Source: JAGOLU01 sp964542665
Lineage (GTDB): Bacteria; Patescibacteriota; Microgenomatia; UBA1406; GWC2-37-13
Direction: 5' to 3'
Assembly: GCA_964542665.1 (NCBI GenBank)
Contig: CAZIUF010000025.1
Location: 1-13,900, forward strand
Length of the DNA: 13,900 nt
In this document: in pieces, positions 1-6,652 of the stretch
How positions within the stretch are numbered: the first letter of the stretch is position 1
How the letters are laid out: each line of letters begins with the position of its first letter
Made by a program: the position numbers and the translations under genes
The notes under the pieces: generated by a model
Told to the model about the DNA's origin: nothing
The model's input: only the letters and a program-made list of their open reading frames with translations
The model's database searches: none

Positions 1-168
1 GGTACCCTTGGTATGATCGGCAATACTCGCTGAGTCTGAGGCTACTTTTTGTATCTTTGCTACATCAGGAAATGTTTTTTGAACCACAGGATTAGTGCTT
101 GTATAGCTCACATACAGAAAACCAAGTATAAGCACGATGGCGGCGCCGATCAGGAGTTTGGTGTTCAT
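1..168 (-). CDS. N-terminus of an exported or membrane-anchored protein, function unknown (partial)
   Basis: The frame is open from an ATG at 166-168 through the window edge, giving 56 codons with no stop. The N-terminus has one lysine followed by a hydrophobic stretch (about residues 5-20, LLIGAAIVLILGFLYV), typical of a signal peptide or single membrane anchor. The residues after it are polar and probably lie outside the cytoplasm. No cysteine lipobox is seen. Too little is present to name a family. There is no Shine-Dalgarno; a weak -10-like TATTTT (179-184) ends 10 nt before the ATG, a spacing seen at other genes here. The gene lies downstream of the small basic protein, separated from it by a hairpin terminator. 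Confidence 0.6.
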   Translation of the reverse strand, partial: MNTKLLIGAAIVLILGFLYVSYTSTNPVVQKTFPDVAKIQKVASDSASIADHTKGT

Positions 169-226
169 AGGTGAGTTGAAAATAGATTGCCTGGATAACA
201 AAGATGCAAAAGAAAGGTAAATCAAT

Positions 227-254
227 CCCGTACCCATATCTCTATGGGTACGGG
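227..254 (-). terminator. Hairpin terminator after the small basic protein gene
   Basis: A perfect 12-bp inverted repeat (CCCGTACCCATA / TATGGGTACGGG) with a 4-nt loop at 239-242. On the minus strand it begins 43 nt past the stop of the gene at 298-492 and is followed by a T-rich run (ATTGATTTACCTTTCTTTT), as in an intrinsic terminator. The U-tract is interrupted, so termination may be incomplete. Confidence 0.7.
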
Positions 255-297
255 AAAATCATTCGTAAATAAGAAATACAACTAACAAACAAGATGA

Positions 298-492
298 TTA
301 TTTCTTGTGTGCGTCGTAATCGACTTTGCTGACGAATTTGGTCAAGTTGCGACCATCTGAGGTTTTACCTCGGAATGCATAGCGAACCGACTTCTTTCCA
401 GCTTTAGTCACGCGCTCGTAGGTCACACGCTCAACCATACCTGGCTCGAGCATGACTGTTTTGCGAAGCTTGACGTCATAGAATTTGATCAT
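298..492 (-). CDS. Small highly basic protein, 64 aa, probable nucleic-acid or ribosome-associated
   Basis: I do not recognise a named family with certainty. The protein is 64 aa, very rich in Lys and Arg spread along its length, has no cysteines and no membrane segment. Alternating hydrophobic and charged residues suggest a small beta-rich fold (for example FYDVKLRK, VTYERVTKAGKK, RYAFRGKT, TKFVSK). It has the best expression signals in the window: consensus -35 and -10, a near-perfect Shine-Dalgarno (503-512), and a dedicated terminator. It is therefore likely an abundant monocistronic protein. It lacks the zinc ribbon motifs of L31, L33 or L36. A DNA- or RNA-binding role is inference from charge and expression signals only. 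Confidence 0.75.
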   Translation of the reverse strand: MIKFYDVKLRKTVMLEPGMVERVTYERVTKAGKKSVRYAFRGKTSDGRNLTKFVSKVDYDAHKK

Positions 493-502
493 AAGTGTTT
501 GT

Positions 503-512
503 TCACCTCCTT
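503..512 (-). promoter_or_regulatory. Strong Shine-Dalgarno site of the small basic protein
   Basis: The minus strand reads AAGGAGGTGA, essentially the full anti-16S complement, 10 nt before the ATG at 492. It is the only clear Shine-Dalgarno I found in the window. Confidence 0.85.
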
Positions 513-530
513 GAATTGAGAATACAGGCC

Positions 531-560
531 ATTGTACGTACGAATGAGGTCAAATGTCAA
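531..560 (-). promoter_or_regulatory. Promoter of the small basic protein
   Basis: On the minus strand TTGACA (560-555, perfect -35) is followed by an 18-nt spacer and TACAAT (536-531, 5 of 6). The predicted transcript start near 524 gives a leader of about 32 nt that holds the Shine-Dalgarno. Confidence 0.75.
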
Positions 561-581
561 GTTATTCGAGCTCAAGTGATT

Positions 582-611
582 TTCACAGAGTCACGTTTAG
601 CATGGTATAAT
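582..611 (+). promoter_or_regulatory. Promoter of obgE, predicting a near-leaderless mRNA
   Basis: TTCACA (582-587, 5 of 6), an 18-nt spacer and a perfect TATAAT (606-611) with an extended TGG (603-605). Only 10 nt separate the -10 from the ATG at 622, so the 5' UTR would be about 3-5 nt. Confidence 0.75.
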
Positions 612-621
612 GATCTAAACA

Positions 622-1599
622 ATGCTTATTGATGAAGCCACAATCACCGTCATTGCAGGCCCCGGAGGCTCGGGTCACGTGGCTTTTTACAATGGCCGAG
701 GGAAACCGTGTGGCGGAGATGGGGGACAGGGTGGACATATCTATGCCGATATCAAACCTCAACTCTCCTCTCTCTATACCTATCTTGAGCGCAAAGAATA
801 CAAATCAGATCGTGGCGAAGATGGCGGTACATTCAACTGCGCGGGCAAGGATACGCCTCCGCTTACGCTTTATTTCCCAACAGGCACAGTCCTCACCGAT
901 GTTGATACCGGCGAAGAGATAGATCTATCTGTAGTACAACTGCCCTACTTGCTGTGCAAGGGTGGTCATGGGGGTTGGGGCAACTCACACTTTAATCTAG
1001 CAAATAATGCACTATTTGACCGAGCCAACGATGGCCGACATGGCGAGACACGACGGTTCAAAGTCATCATGCGACTCATCGCTGATGCGGGTCTCATCGG
1101 ATTTCCAAATGCAGGCAAAAGTAGTCTTCTCAACGTTCTGACCGCAGCCCATGTCCGAGTCGCTGATTATCCCTTTACGACACTTGAGCCAAATCTCGGC
1201 GTACTGTACGGAGATGGTGGCTATACGCGTGTAGTGCTTGCAGATATCCCCGGACTCATCGAGGGGGCATCAGAGGGCAAAGGATTGGGTCATAAGTTCC
1301 TCAAGCATATCGAAAAAGTTTCGCTCCTCCTCCACTGTATCAGCAGCGAATCAGACGATCCTTTCCGTGACTATAAACAAATCCGAGCTGAGCTTGGAGC
1401 GTACAATCCTGCATTGCTCGAAAAAAAGGAATTGATTATTTTTACAAAAAGTGATTTGTGGACTGATCCAAAAAAAGATGAAAAAAGGCTTCTCACCGCA
1501 CTAAAATCTATCAAACATGAAAAGATTTGTGTCAGTATCGCTGATGATGATTCGCTCAAAAATCTCGCAAAAATGGTCGTGTCAGCTTTGAAGAAATAA
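622..1599 (+). CDS. obgE: Obg/CgtA GTPase (ribosome assembly and stress control)
   Basis: Essential P-loop GTPase that binds the 50S precursor and links ribosome maturation to the stringent response. The glycine-rich Obg fold covers about residues 1-150 (GPGGSG, GGDGGQGGH, GGHGGWGN). The G domain follows: G1 GFPNAGKSS (160-168), G2 threonines near 186-187, G3 DIPG (208-211), G4 TKSD (275-278, a TKxD variant) and G5 near SIA (305-307). At 325 aa it ends just after the G domain and lacks the optional C-terminal OCT domain of Bacillus-type Obg. The start is set by the promoter 10 nt upstream; no Shine-Dalgarno is present. It runs convergent with the LOG-family gene, leaving 18 nt between stops. 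Confidence 0.95.
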   Translation: MLIDEATITVIAGPGGSGHVAFYNGRGKPCGGDGGQGGHIYADIKPQLSSLYTYLERKEYKSDRGEDGGTFNCAGKDTPPLTLYFPTGTVLTDVDTGEEIDLSVVQLPYLLCKGGHGGWGNSHFNLANNALFDRANDGRHGETRRFKVIMRLIADAGLIGFPNAGKSSLLNVLTAAHVRVADYPFTTLEPNLGVLYGDGGYTRVVLADIPGLIEGASEGKGLGHKFLKHIEKVSLLLHCISSESDDPFRDYKQIRAELGAYNPALLEKKELIIFTKSDLWTDPKKDEKRLLTALKSIKHEKICVSIADDDSLKNLAKMVVSALKK

Positions 1600-1617
1600 A
1601 ACTTCACACGAAAATTG

Positions 1618-2241
1618 TCAACGTGGGCCCAAGAGAAAGTATTTTTCCTCGCCAGGATTTTCAAAATATACTTTACGATCTTGCTCTATCAACTCCTCAA
1701 ATTTTTCAAGTGCTTCTACGAGTTGTGCAGGCGACTCTACAATTTGCAGTATGCGAAGCTCATCTGGACGGATGTGCATATTGTCGACGAATGTCTGGAC
1801 GATATTCTCCCAAAATTTGCCGTATAGCAAGATCGGTTTGTGGTAGCCAAAGTAGATACGAGAAACTACCCAACACATCGCAAACTCACTGATGGTACCG
1901 GTACCGCCATTGAAAAATATATATGCGTCCCCAAGCTCCATCAGTTTACGGGTGCGCTCAATATAATTTTTTTCGGTAAACATCTCGTCAGCTACTATAG
2001 AATGTTCTTTACCCTCAAACGTTGTCGCATAGTCTGGATCGAGATACACGGCCTTTGTGTTACCGCCACCTGCTTTGGCTCCTTGAGTGGCTGCCATCAT
2101 GATACCGGGTCCTCCGCCATCAACGACGACGAGTCCTGCTTCGGCACAGGCTTTTGCTGCATGATAGGCCTCTTGGTAGTCGTATTCTTTTTTTTCGAGT
2201 ACTGCTCCACCAAAGATTGTGACTGATTTAAGTGTGTTCAT
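1618..2241 (-). CDS. LOG-family (lysine-decarboxylase-like) nucleotide phosphoribohydrolase
   Basis: Cytosolic Rossmann-fold protein of 207 aa. The nucleotide-binding start SVTIFGGA (6-13), GGGPGIM (42-48) and NGGTGTISE (111-119) match the LOG hallmark PGGxGTxxE, with the leading proline replaced by asparagine. Characterised members cleave cytokinin or other nucleoside monophosphates to free base and ribose 5-phosphate; the old name 'lysine decarboxylase' is an annotation error carried through the family. The substrate here is unknown. It lies 23 nt downstream of trmH on the same strand and has no Shine-Dalgarno, so the two are probably cotranscribed. Confidence 0.85.
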   Translation of the reverse strand: MNTLKSVTIFGGAVLEKKEYDYQEAYHAAKACAEAGLVVVDGGGPGIMMAATQGAKAGGGNTKAVYLDPDYATTFEGKEHSIVADEMFTEKNYIERTRKLMELGDAYIFFNGGTGTISEFAMCWVVSRIYFGYHKPILLYGKFWENIVQTFVDNMHIRPDELRILQIVESPAQLVEALEKFEELIEQDRKVYFENPGEEKYFLLGPR

Positions 2242-2253
2242 AAGGTTACTTGG

Positions 2254-2277
2254 TTATCAAGTTATCAGGTCGTCATC
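2254..2277. repeat. Degenerate octamer tandem repeat across the trmH stop codon
   Basis: TTATCAAG, TTATCAGG and TCGTCATC lie in tandem. Related TCATCAGG units occur at 11286-11315 and 12643-12700. Here the array covers the last codons and the stop of trmH. Confidence 0.5.
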
Positions 2278-2858
2278 CACTGAGTTTTTAGTCTAGCTTG
2301 TTCAGCCTCACTTAGCAAGTACTTTTCCATCCCATCGACCGTGCGCTTTCGGGTAATCTCTCCAAGCACAAGTGCTGCGCAAACAGAGATATTAAACGAT
2401 TCTACAAAGCCGGACATGGGTATGTGTAGGTGATAATCGCTTTGTGACGACATATACTCACTCACCCCTGAGTGCTCATTGCCAAATATAAGAGCGATAC
2501 GTGGGCCCAAAGTAGGGAGTGATGGTGTATATAGATCGATTTGACGTTCTGGATACAGATGTGTTGCGTATGTGGTGTATCCATCACGCTTGAGCGCCTC
2601 GATGCACTCACGACTTGTGGCAAATGATTTGATGGTCAACCACTTGTTTGCGCTGGATGAGGAGACTCTCCCGACCTGGCGAGGGCTATATTTTTGTCTT
2701 TTTTCAAAGATAAAGTACGCCATTTGAAATCCAAATCCATCCATTGTCCGGAGCACTGCAGCAGCATTGTGTGGGTCGTAGATATCTTCAAATACGACGG
2801 CACCCTGCTGACGTTTTGCTATAACTGAATTAATGCGCTCGATGCGTTTCTGGTTCAT
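2265..2858 (-). CDS. trmH: SpoU/TrmH-family RNA 2'-O-methyltransferase
   Basis: SPOUT-class methyltransferase with a C-terminal trefoil knot that binds S-adenosylmethionine. All three SpoU motifs are visible: motif 1 DPHNAAAVLRTMDGFG with N31 and catalytic-type R37; motif 2 FGNEHSG (125-131); motif 3 IPMSGFVESFNISVC (146-160). At 197 aa, with a DPHN motif 1 and a C-terminal LKTQW segment, it resembles TrmH (tRNA Gm18 methyltransferase) more than the longer RlmB, but the substrate cannot be settled from sequence alone. A perfect TATAAT lies 11 nt before the ATG and no Shine-Dalgarno is present. The last codons overlap a short degenerate octamer repeat. Confidence 0.9.
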   Translation of the reverse strand: MNQKRIERINSVIAKRQQGAVVFEDIYDPHNAAAVLRTMDGFGFQMAYFIFEKRQKYSPRQVGRVSSSSANKWLTIKSFATSRECIEALKRDGYTTYATHLYPERQIDLYTPSLPTLGPRIALIFGNEHSGVSEYMSSQSDYHLHIPMSGFVESFNISVCAALVLGEITRKRTVDGMEKYLLSEAEQARLKTQWMTT

Positions 2859-2869
2859 ACTCTCGTGAC

Positions 2870-2875
2870 ATTATA
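2870..2875 (-). promoter_or_regulatory. -10 element of trmH
   Basis: Perfect TATAAT on the minus strand, ending 11 nt before the trmH ATG. The -35 is poor. It predicts a 5' UTR of about 5 nt. Confidence 0.6.
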
Positions 2876-2897
2876 CCGGTCTACACAGAGAAGACAG

Positions 2898-2927
2898 TTG
2901 AATAAAGACATAGTAGCTCTGTATTAT
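2898..2927 (+). promoter_or_regulatory. Promoter of the O-antigen-ligase-like gene
   Basis: TTGAAT (2898-2903), an 18-nt spacer and TATTAT (2922-2927). Six nt further is an in-frame GTG (2934), placing the transcript start at or next to the start codon. Confidence 0.5.
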
Positions 2928-2933
2928 GAATTT

Positions 2934-4145
2934 GTGATACGCCTCCTTATCCATGCCATCCTGCTCGTACCCCTGGTTACTTTCGCCTTGTTTTATGAGC
3001 CTCATGAGCTGCCCAAGGCCATGGTATTTCTCGCCTGCTGCGCAGTACTGGGCGCAATATATCTCGGGATGTGGATAAAAGACTCACTTATTCGCCGTAA
3101 AAAGTCATTTCATATTCCACCGTTAAATCAGTGGTCAAAACCAGCGCTCCTCTACTTTCTTTTTATGCTCCTTATGACAGCCTCAGCCTTATTTAATGGT
3201 GAGTTTGAGCAGGGATTCCTTGGTCAACCATATCGGTATCAAGGGGTGCTTTTTTTCCTTGGTTGTGGTGGACTTGCCTTACTCGCTTCCCAAACACATA
3301 CAGCAAAAAAATACGCACGAGAATGGATGAAAACGGTCGCCATCGTCGGCATGATATCGAGTGTGATAGTCATGGTGCAATATCTTCAAATATACCTTTT
3401 TCACATCCCCATCTTGTCCTATGCGGGCAGACCCATCGGAACATTTGGTAATCCCAACTTTGCCGCAGGATATCTGGCTCTTTCATACGCATTTGCTTAT
3501 GTAGCAAGCCCATCGCGCAAGTTCAAAGTCATAGCAACTCTTGTTTTCGGAACAGCCATCCTCTGCACTGCCTCACTGAGCGGCATCGGCTCGTTTACAG
3601 CTATATTTCTTGTAGTTTGGTTATCAAAGCAGTGGAAAAAAATGCTTATCGCAATTGTATTAGCTCTAGTTATAAGCTCAGGGATGTATGCAGCTTACTC
3701 ACAACGGACCCCCTCATCGTTTGATCGTCGATCCACCATATGGGGGAAAGCTATCCAGGCAACACTTGCAAAGCCAGTCATCGGGTGGGGCCCCGAAAAC
3801 TTTGCCCAGGCATTCAACACCTATATTCGTGAAGAAGAACTACACCTTTTGCATATCAGGATAGACAAGGCCCACAATGAGCAACTTGAAGTTTCTGTTG
3901 CCGGAGGGCTGATAGGCTTAGGGCTCTATGGAGCCTTGATGATCTTGTTATTCAAACGCGCTATCACTCAATATACTCGATCTCAAGATCCATTTTTACT
4001 TGCTATCTTTGTGGGGTTTGTCGTCTATGGATCTTTTAACGTCATCAGTATCAGTCAATATATCCTCTATTTTTTCGCGATCGGGATCGCTGGTCAGAAG
4101 CAAATAATAATAGACCCCTTGACTAAGTGGGGAGCACATCAGTAG
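2934..4145 (+). CDS. O-antigen ligase / Wzy-like polytopic membrane protein
   Basis: Integral membrane protein of the O-antigen ligase-polymerase superfamily (Wzy_C), which moves lipid-linked glycans onto an acceptor at the outer face of the membrane. The start chosen (GTG 2934) gives about 403 aa; the frame is open to a GTG at 2865 (426 aa). About ten hydrophobic segments are visible. Family hallmarks are GTFGNPNFAAGYLAL, the loop motif RSTIWGKAIQATLAKPVIGWG, and KAHNEQLEV followed by a glycine-rich membrane helix. The start at 2934 is preferred because a promoter fits immediately before it and the first hydrophobic helix then begins at once. The DUF1554 surface protein follows within 50 nt and may be cotranscribed. 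The acceptor (pilin, S-layer or other glycan) is unknown. Confidence 0.85.
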   Translation: MIRLLIHAILLVPLVTFALFYEPHELPKAMVFLACCAVLGAIYLGMWIKDSLIRRKKSFHIPPLNQWSKPALLYFLFMLLMTASALFNGEFEQGFLGQPYRYQGVLFFLGCGGLALLASQTHTAKKYAREWMKTVAIVGMISSVIVMVQYLQIYLFHIPILSYAGRPIGTFGNPNFAAGYLALSYAFAYVASPSRKFKVIATLVFGTAILCTASLSGIGSFTAIFLVVWLSKQWKKMLIAIVLALVISSGMYAAYSQRTPSSFDRRSTIWGKAIQATLAKPVIGWGPENFAQAFNTYIREEELHLLHIRIDKAHNEQLEVSVAGGLIGLGLYGALMILLFKRAITQYTRSQDPFLLAIFVGFVVYGSFNVISISQYILYFFAIGIAGQKQIIIDPLTKWGAHQ

Positions 4146-4193
4146 TATGGATGTACGCGAGTGTATTTTTTTAATGATTTCGAATATATAGAT

Positions 4194-5087
4194 ATGAACT
4201 CTACCCCCCTTCCAAAAGACTTAGTTCCTACAGGAGTCCCATCACTCGCCCCAAAAAGCCACCACATGCGTATCGTAGGCCTTTTAGCTATGGGCGTCCT
4301 AACTGTAAGTAGTCTTTTTGCGATACTAGCCAAGCCACAAGCCTTTGCCTCATTGTTCAATGCAAATAGAGACTTAGCCATGAACAGTGACCTTCTTATG
4401 GTAGGTGCAAAATTGAAAAAGCCGATATCAGGACCTATTTCGAGTCCAATATCAGGCCCAATGAATAGAGTTCCAAAACCAAAGGTCACCGAATTTCTTG
4501 TCAACCCAACCAAAATCCCAGAGCCAGGACCTTTGACAGGTACACCAGCCCCGTCCCCTACCGTGACACCAACATTATTGCCCCCACAAACTTCTAACAA
4601 GCGGGTATTTCTAACTTCCACCACATATACTGGAAATCTTGGAGGAGTAGCTGGGGCTGATCAAAAGTGTCAGGAAAGTGCCAAAACAGCTGGTCTTTCA
4701 GGTATTTGGAAAGCATGGCTGAGTGGTGCGGGTTCGTCAGTTAACTCTCGGTTCGCTCGTACATTAGGGAATTATGTAGAACTTGATGGTTCAGTAATTG
4801 CACAGGGGTGGGCCGATCTCACTGATGGACAGTTAGGCTCAGATGGAATCAATCAGACTGAGCAAGGAAAAACCGTAGTAGCGCAAGTCCCGGTATGGAC
4901 GAGTACTTACGTGACAGGTGAGACTGCAGTTTATGCTGACGGCAACGGTAACTGCAATGCATTTACCTCAGCCGGAAATGGGGAAACGGCATTGGCTGGG
5001 TTTAGTGCTACCGGAACAAATGTCTGGACGAATGCGTATTCTGAAATGTGTACAAAAAGTCTTGCTCTGTACTGTTTTGAACAGTAA
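4194..5087 (+). CDS. Membrane-anchored DUF1554 surface protein with proline-rich stalk
   Basis: The ATG at 4194 gives 297 aa; a GTG at 4161 is in frame and would add 11 residues. A short cytoplasmic tail precedes one membrane helix (about residues 25-46), then an extracytoplasmic linker rich in Pro, Ser and Thr with near-repeats (SGPIS, SPISGPM, PEPGP, PAPSPT). The C-terminal ~160 residues match DUF1554, a lectin-like or endostatin-like fold best known from Leptospira surface proteins: VFLTSTTYTGNLGG, ADQKCQESA, WKAWLSG, then a conserved tail with paired cysteines (CNAF, MCTKS, LYCFEQ). The architecture is that of a stalked surface binding domain. It sits just downstream of the ligase and may be its substrate or partner; this is inference. 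Confidence 0.8.
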   Translation: MNSTPLPKDLVPTGVPSLAPKSHHMRIVGLLAMGVLTVSSLFAILAKPQAFASLFNANRDLAMNSDLLMVGAKLKKPISGPISSPISGPMNRVPKPKVTEFLVNPTKIPEPGPLTGTPAPSPTVTPTLLPPQTSNKRVFLTSTTYTGNLGGVAGADQKCQESAKTAGLSGIWKAWLSGAGSSVNSRFARTLGNYVELDGSVIAQGWADLTDGQLGSDGINQTEQGKTVVAQVPVWTSTYVTGETAVYADGNGNCNAFTSAGNGETALAGFSATGTNVWTNAYSEMCTKSLALYCFEQ

Positions 5088-5147
5088 AGTGACGAATGAT
5101 CAATAATGGGTAGGGCTTACTTTATATAAGTATTACTCCTGCAGGCC

Positions 5148-5972
5148 TTACCGCAATATATGCACTCCTTTGAGCAGCATCTTTCCCAGCGGGTGACTAT
5201 TGTCAGTAAATATACGCCAGAAAGGGCTTTCCCAGTAGAGTCGAGTCAGTGTTCTTTTCAATCTCAAGTCGGGAGAGAGGTCTTCGGCCAGACGTTGGAC
5301 AAAGGTCGCCCAATGGGCAAAATACGCATCAGAACGGTACTCTACGCCGTGTTCGAGACCGAGCTCGATGACCTGATTGCACATAGTGCCCAACAAATCA
5401 CGTTTTAGCCGGTCTTTTGGCTTGACTCCTGAGCTGGTGCGCATAGCGTACGAGTACCAATCTGCGAGTGGATGCCGGGTCGTATAAGTGACATCTTTCC
5501 CAATCATCACCTGCCATGGCTCAAGTGAAGCTTCGGGTAACCCCACAGAGAACGGAGAAGGATACAATTGTAGCCCGCCATTTTTTTAAACAAATGCCGT
5601 GAGGAAGCTTTTGAGCCGATGGGGAATTTTGTCATAAAATGCATTTTCGACGGTGAGAGAAACCTCTGGATAATGATATTTGATATACGTATCAACCTCG
5701 TCCCTTACTACTTTCATGACCTGAGGATCGGGACAAAACGTGACCACATCTATGTCCCGTGTGGTGCCAGAGTGTTTTTGAAAATGAAGATCTCCAGTCG
5801 GAGCGTACACAATCTTTCTTTTTGCAATATCGATAGTTTCTGTACGATACCCCGCTTCCAAAAGTCCCGCGTGAGATACCCCGCCGACGAACCGGTGCGA
5901 CACCCCTCGTCTCTGAAAAATACCTTCAAGTGCTACAATGATAGGTATCAATGAAAACTGTTTCTTCTCCAT
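5148..5972 (-). pseudogene. Nucleotidyltransferase-like protein interrupted by one in-frame TAA
   Basis: The first part (5972-5586, 128 aa) starts MEKKQFSLIP and contains VGGVSH (29-34) and RDIDVV (72-77), matching the hG[GS]...DxD signature of the DNA polymerase beta-type nucleotidyltransferase fold. A TAA at 5586-5588 stops it, but the same frame then stays open for another 145 codons (to 5148) with ordinary protein composition (LEPWQVMIGK, KPKDRLKRDLL, KRTLTRLYWES). The whole would be about 274 aa. The stop lies at GTTTAAAAAAATGG, next to a run of seven A. Because the frame before and after the stop is the same, one base substitution explains it better than an indel. Alternatives are a sequencing error, two separate polypeptides (TTG start at 5567), or readthrough. 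The first ATG is backed by an extended -10 six nt upstream. Confidence 0.65.
5931..5939 (+). promoter_or_regulatory. Extended -10 of pssA
   Basis: TGCTACAAT ends 11 nt before the pssA ATG (5951) and lies inside the divergent nucleotidyltransferase-like gene. The predicted start near 5946 gives a 5' UTR of about 5 nt. Confidence 0.55.
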
Positions 5973-6652
5973 GGCCCAATAATATCACACTGCTCAACGT
6001 GCTCTGTGGAAGCGCGGCAATATATTTGACCACCACTTCACTATCGCTCGTATACATGATGCTTGGCGTGGCACTCTTAATCATAGTGGGTGCGGTATGT
6101 GACTATTTTGATGGGTATGTAGCGAGACATCTTGGGGCAACCTCACCGAGTGGTGAGATGCTTGATTCATTTGCCGACCTTGTCAATTTTTGTATTGCCC
6201 CAGCCCTCATGATGACAAAGCTTGCGCAAGAATCAGTCTGGCCATTTGCTGCATTTTTCGTATGTGTCATCCCGACACTGTCTGGTATCATCCGCTTGAC
6301 CAAGTTCATGGTCAATAAAAAAAATCCTGCGGTCAGCCAAAACTATACTGGTCTTCCCACCACTCTATTTGGCCTCGGTTCGGCTTTGGCTTTTGTAACA
6401 TTGGCAATCCAGGATATGACCTATCTACCACTAGAAGTGTTTGGGGGATTTATTGGAGTTGCGATACTTATGATCGTATGGCGATGTGTGTACCCCAAAC
6501 ACCTTACGAGATTACGCCTGATACTGTGGGCAGCAGCAGCTTTCTTGATTGCGGTGACGGCCGTATGGTGGCCAACCATGATATTTATCACCGTATTTGC
6601 CACGATGCTTCTACTTGGCCTCTTTTTTGGATCGATTTACATGCGCAATTAG
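5951..6652 (+). CDS. pssA: CDP-diacylglycerol-serine O-phosphatidyltransferase
   Basis: Membrane enzyme that makes phosphatidylserine from CDP-diacylglycerol and L-serine. The full CDP-alcohol phosphotransferase signature is present: D51 and D54 in DYFDGYVAR, then eight residues, G68, D72 and D76 (GEMLDSFAD). The N-terminus (PNNITLLNVLCGSAAIYL) and the CIAPALM segment after the motif are typical of the PssA branch rather than PgsA. Length is 233 aa with about six membrane helices. It ends exactly against the stop of the convergent Pmt-Psd fusion gene, whose Psd half would use its product. Its first 22 nt overlap the divergent nucleotidyltransferase-like gene. There is no Shine-Dalgarno; the start is supported by the extended -10 11 nt upstream. 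Substrate choice (serine rather than another head group) is supported by the psd neighbour. Confidence 0.88.
   Translation: MKTVSSPWPNNITLLNVLCGSAAIYLTTTSLSLVYMMLGVALLIIVGAVCDYFDGYVARHLGATSPSGEMLDSFADLVNFCIAPALMMTKLAQESVWPFAAFFVCVIPTLSGIIRLTKFMVNKKNPAVSQNYTGLPTTLFGLGSALAFVTLAIQDMTYLPLEVFGGFIGVAILMIVWRCVYPKHLTRLRLILWAAAAFLIAVTAVWWPTMIFITVFATMLLLGLFFGSIYMRN
5979..5987 (-). promoter_or_regulatory. Extended -10 of the nucleotidyltransferase-like gene
   Basis: The minus strand reads TGATATTAT, ending 6 nt before the ATG at 5972. It predicts a leaderless transcript. No convincing -35 is seen, as is usual for extended -10 promoters. Confidence 0.5.

Noticed and set aside
4139..4624. Minus-strand ORF of 161 aa opposite the DUF1554 gene
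   Set aside because: It mirrors the proline-rich stalk, giving a Gly/Val-rich shadow; the plus-strand frame has the recognisable domain and membrane anchor.
5109..5152. Possible bidirectional terminator between the DUF1554 gene and the nucleotidyltransferase-like gene
   Set aside because: The stem is 8 bp with one G-T pair, the loop is 28 nt, and no T-run follows on either strand.
5586..5588. Stop-codon reassignment (TAA read as an amino acid)
   Set aside because: TAA ends the L,D-transpeptidase, DUF1554 and other genes at the expected places, so a changed code is not supported.
5507..5695. Minus-strand ORF of 62 aa bridging the broken nucleotidyltransferase gene
   Set aside because: It lies in another frame. 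The gene continues in its original frame on both sides of the stop, so a frameshift through this ORF is not needed.
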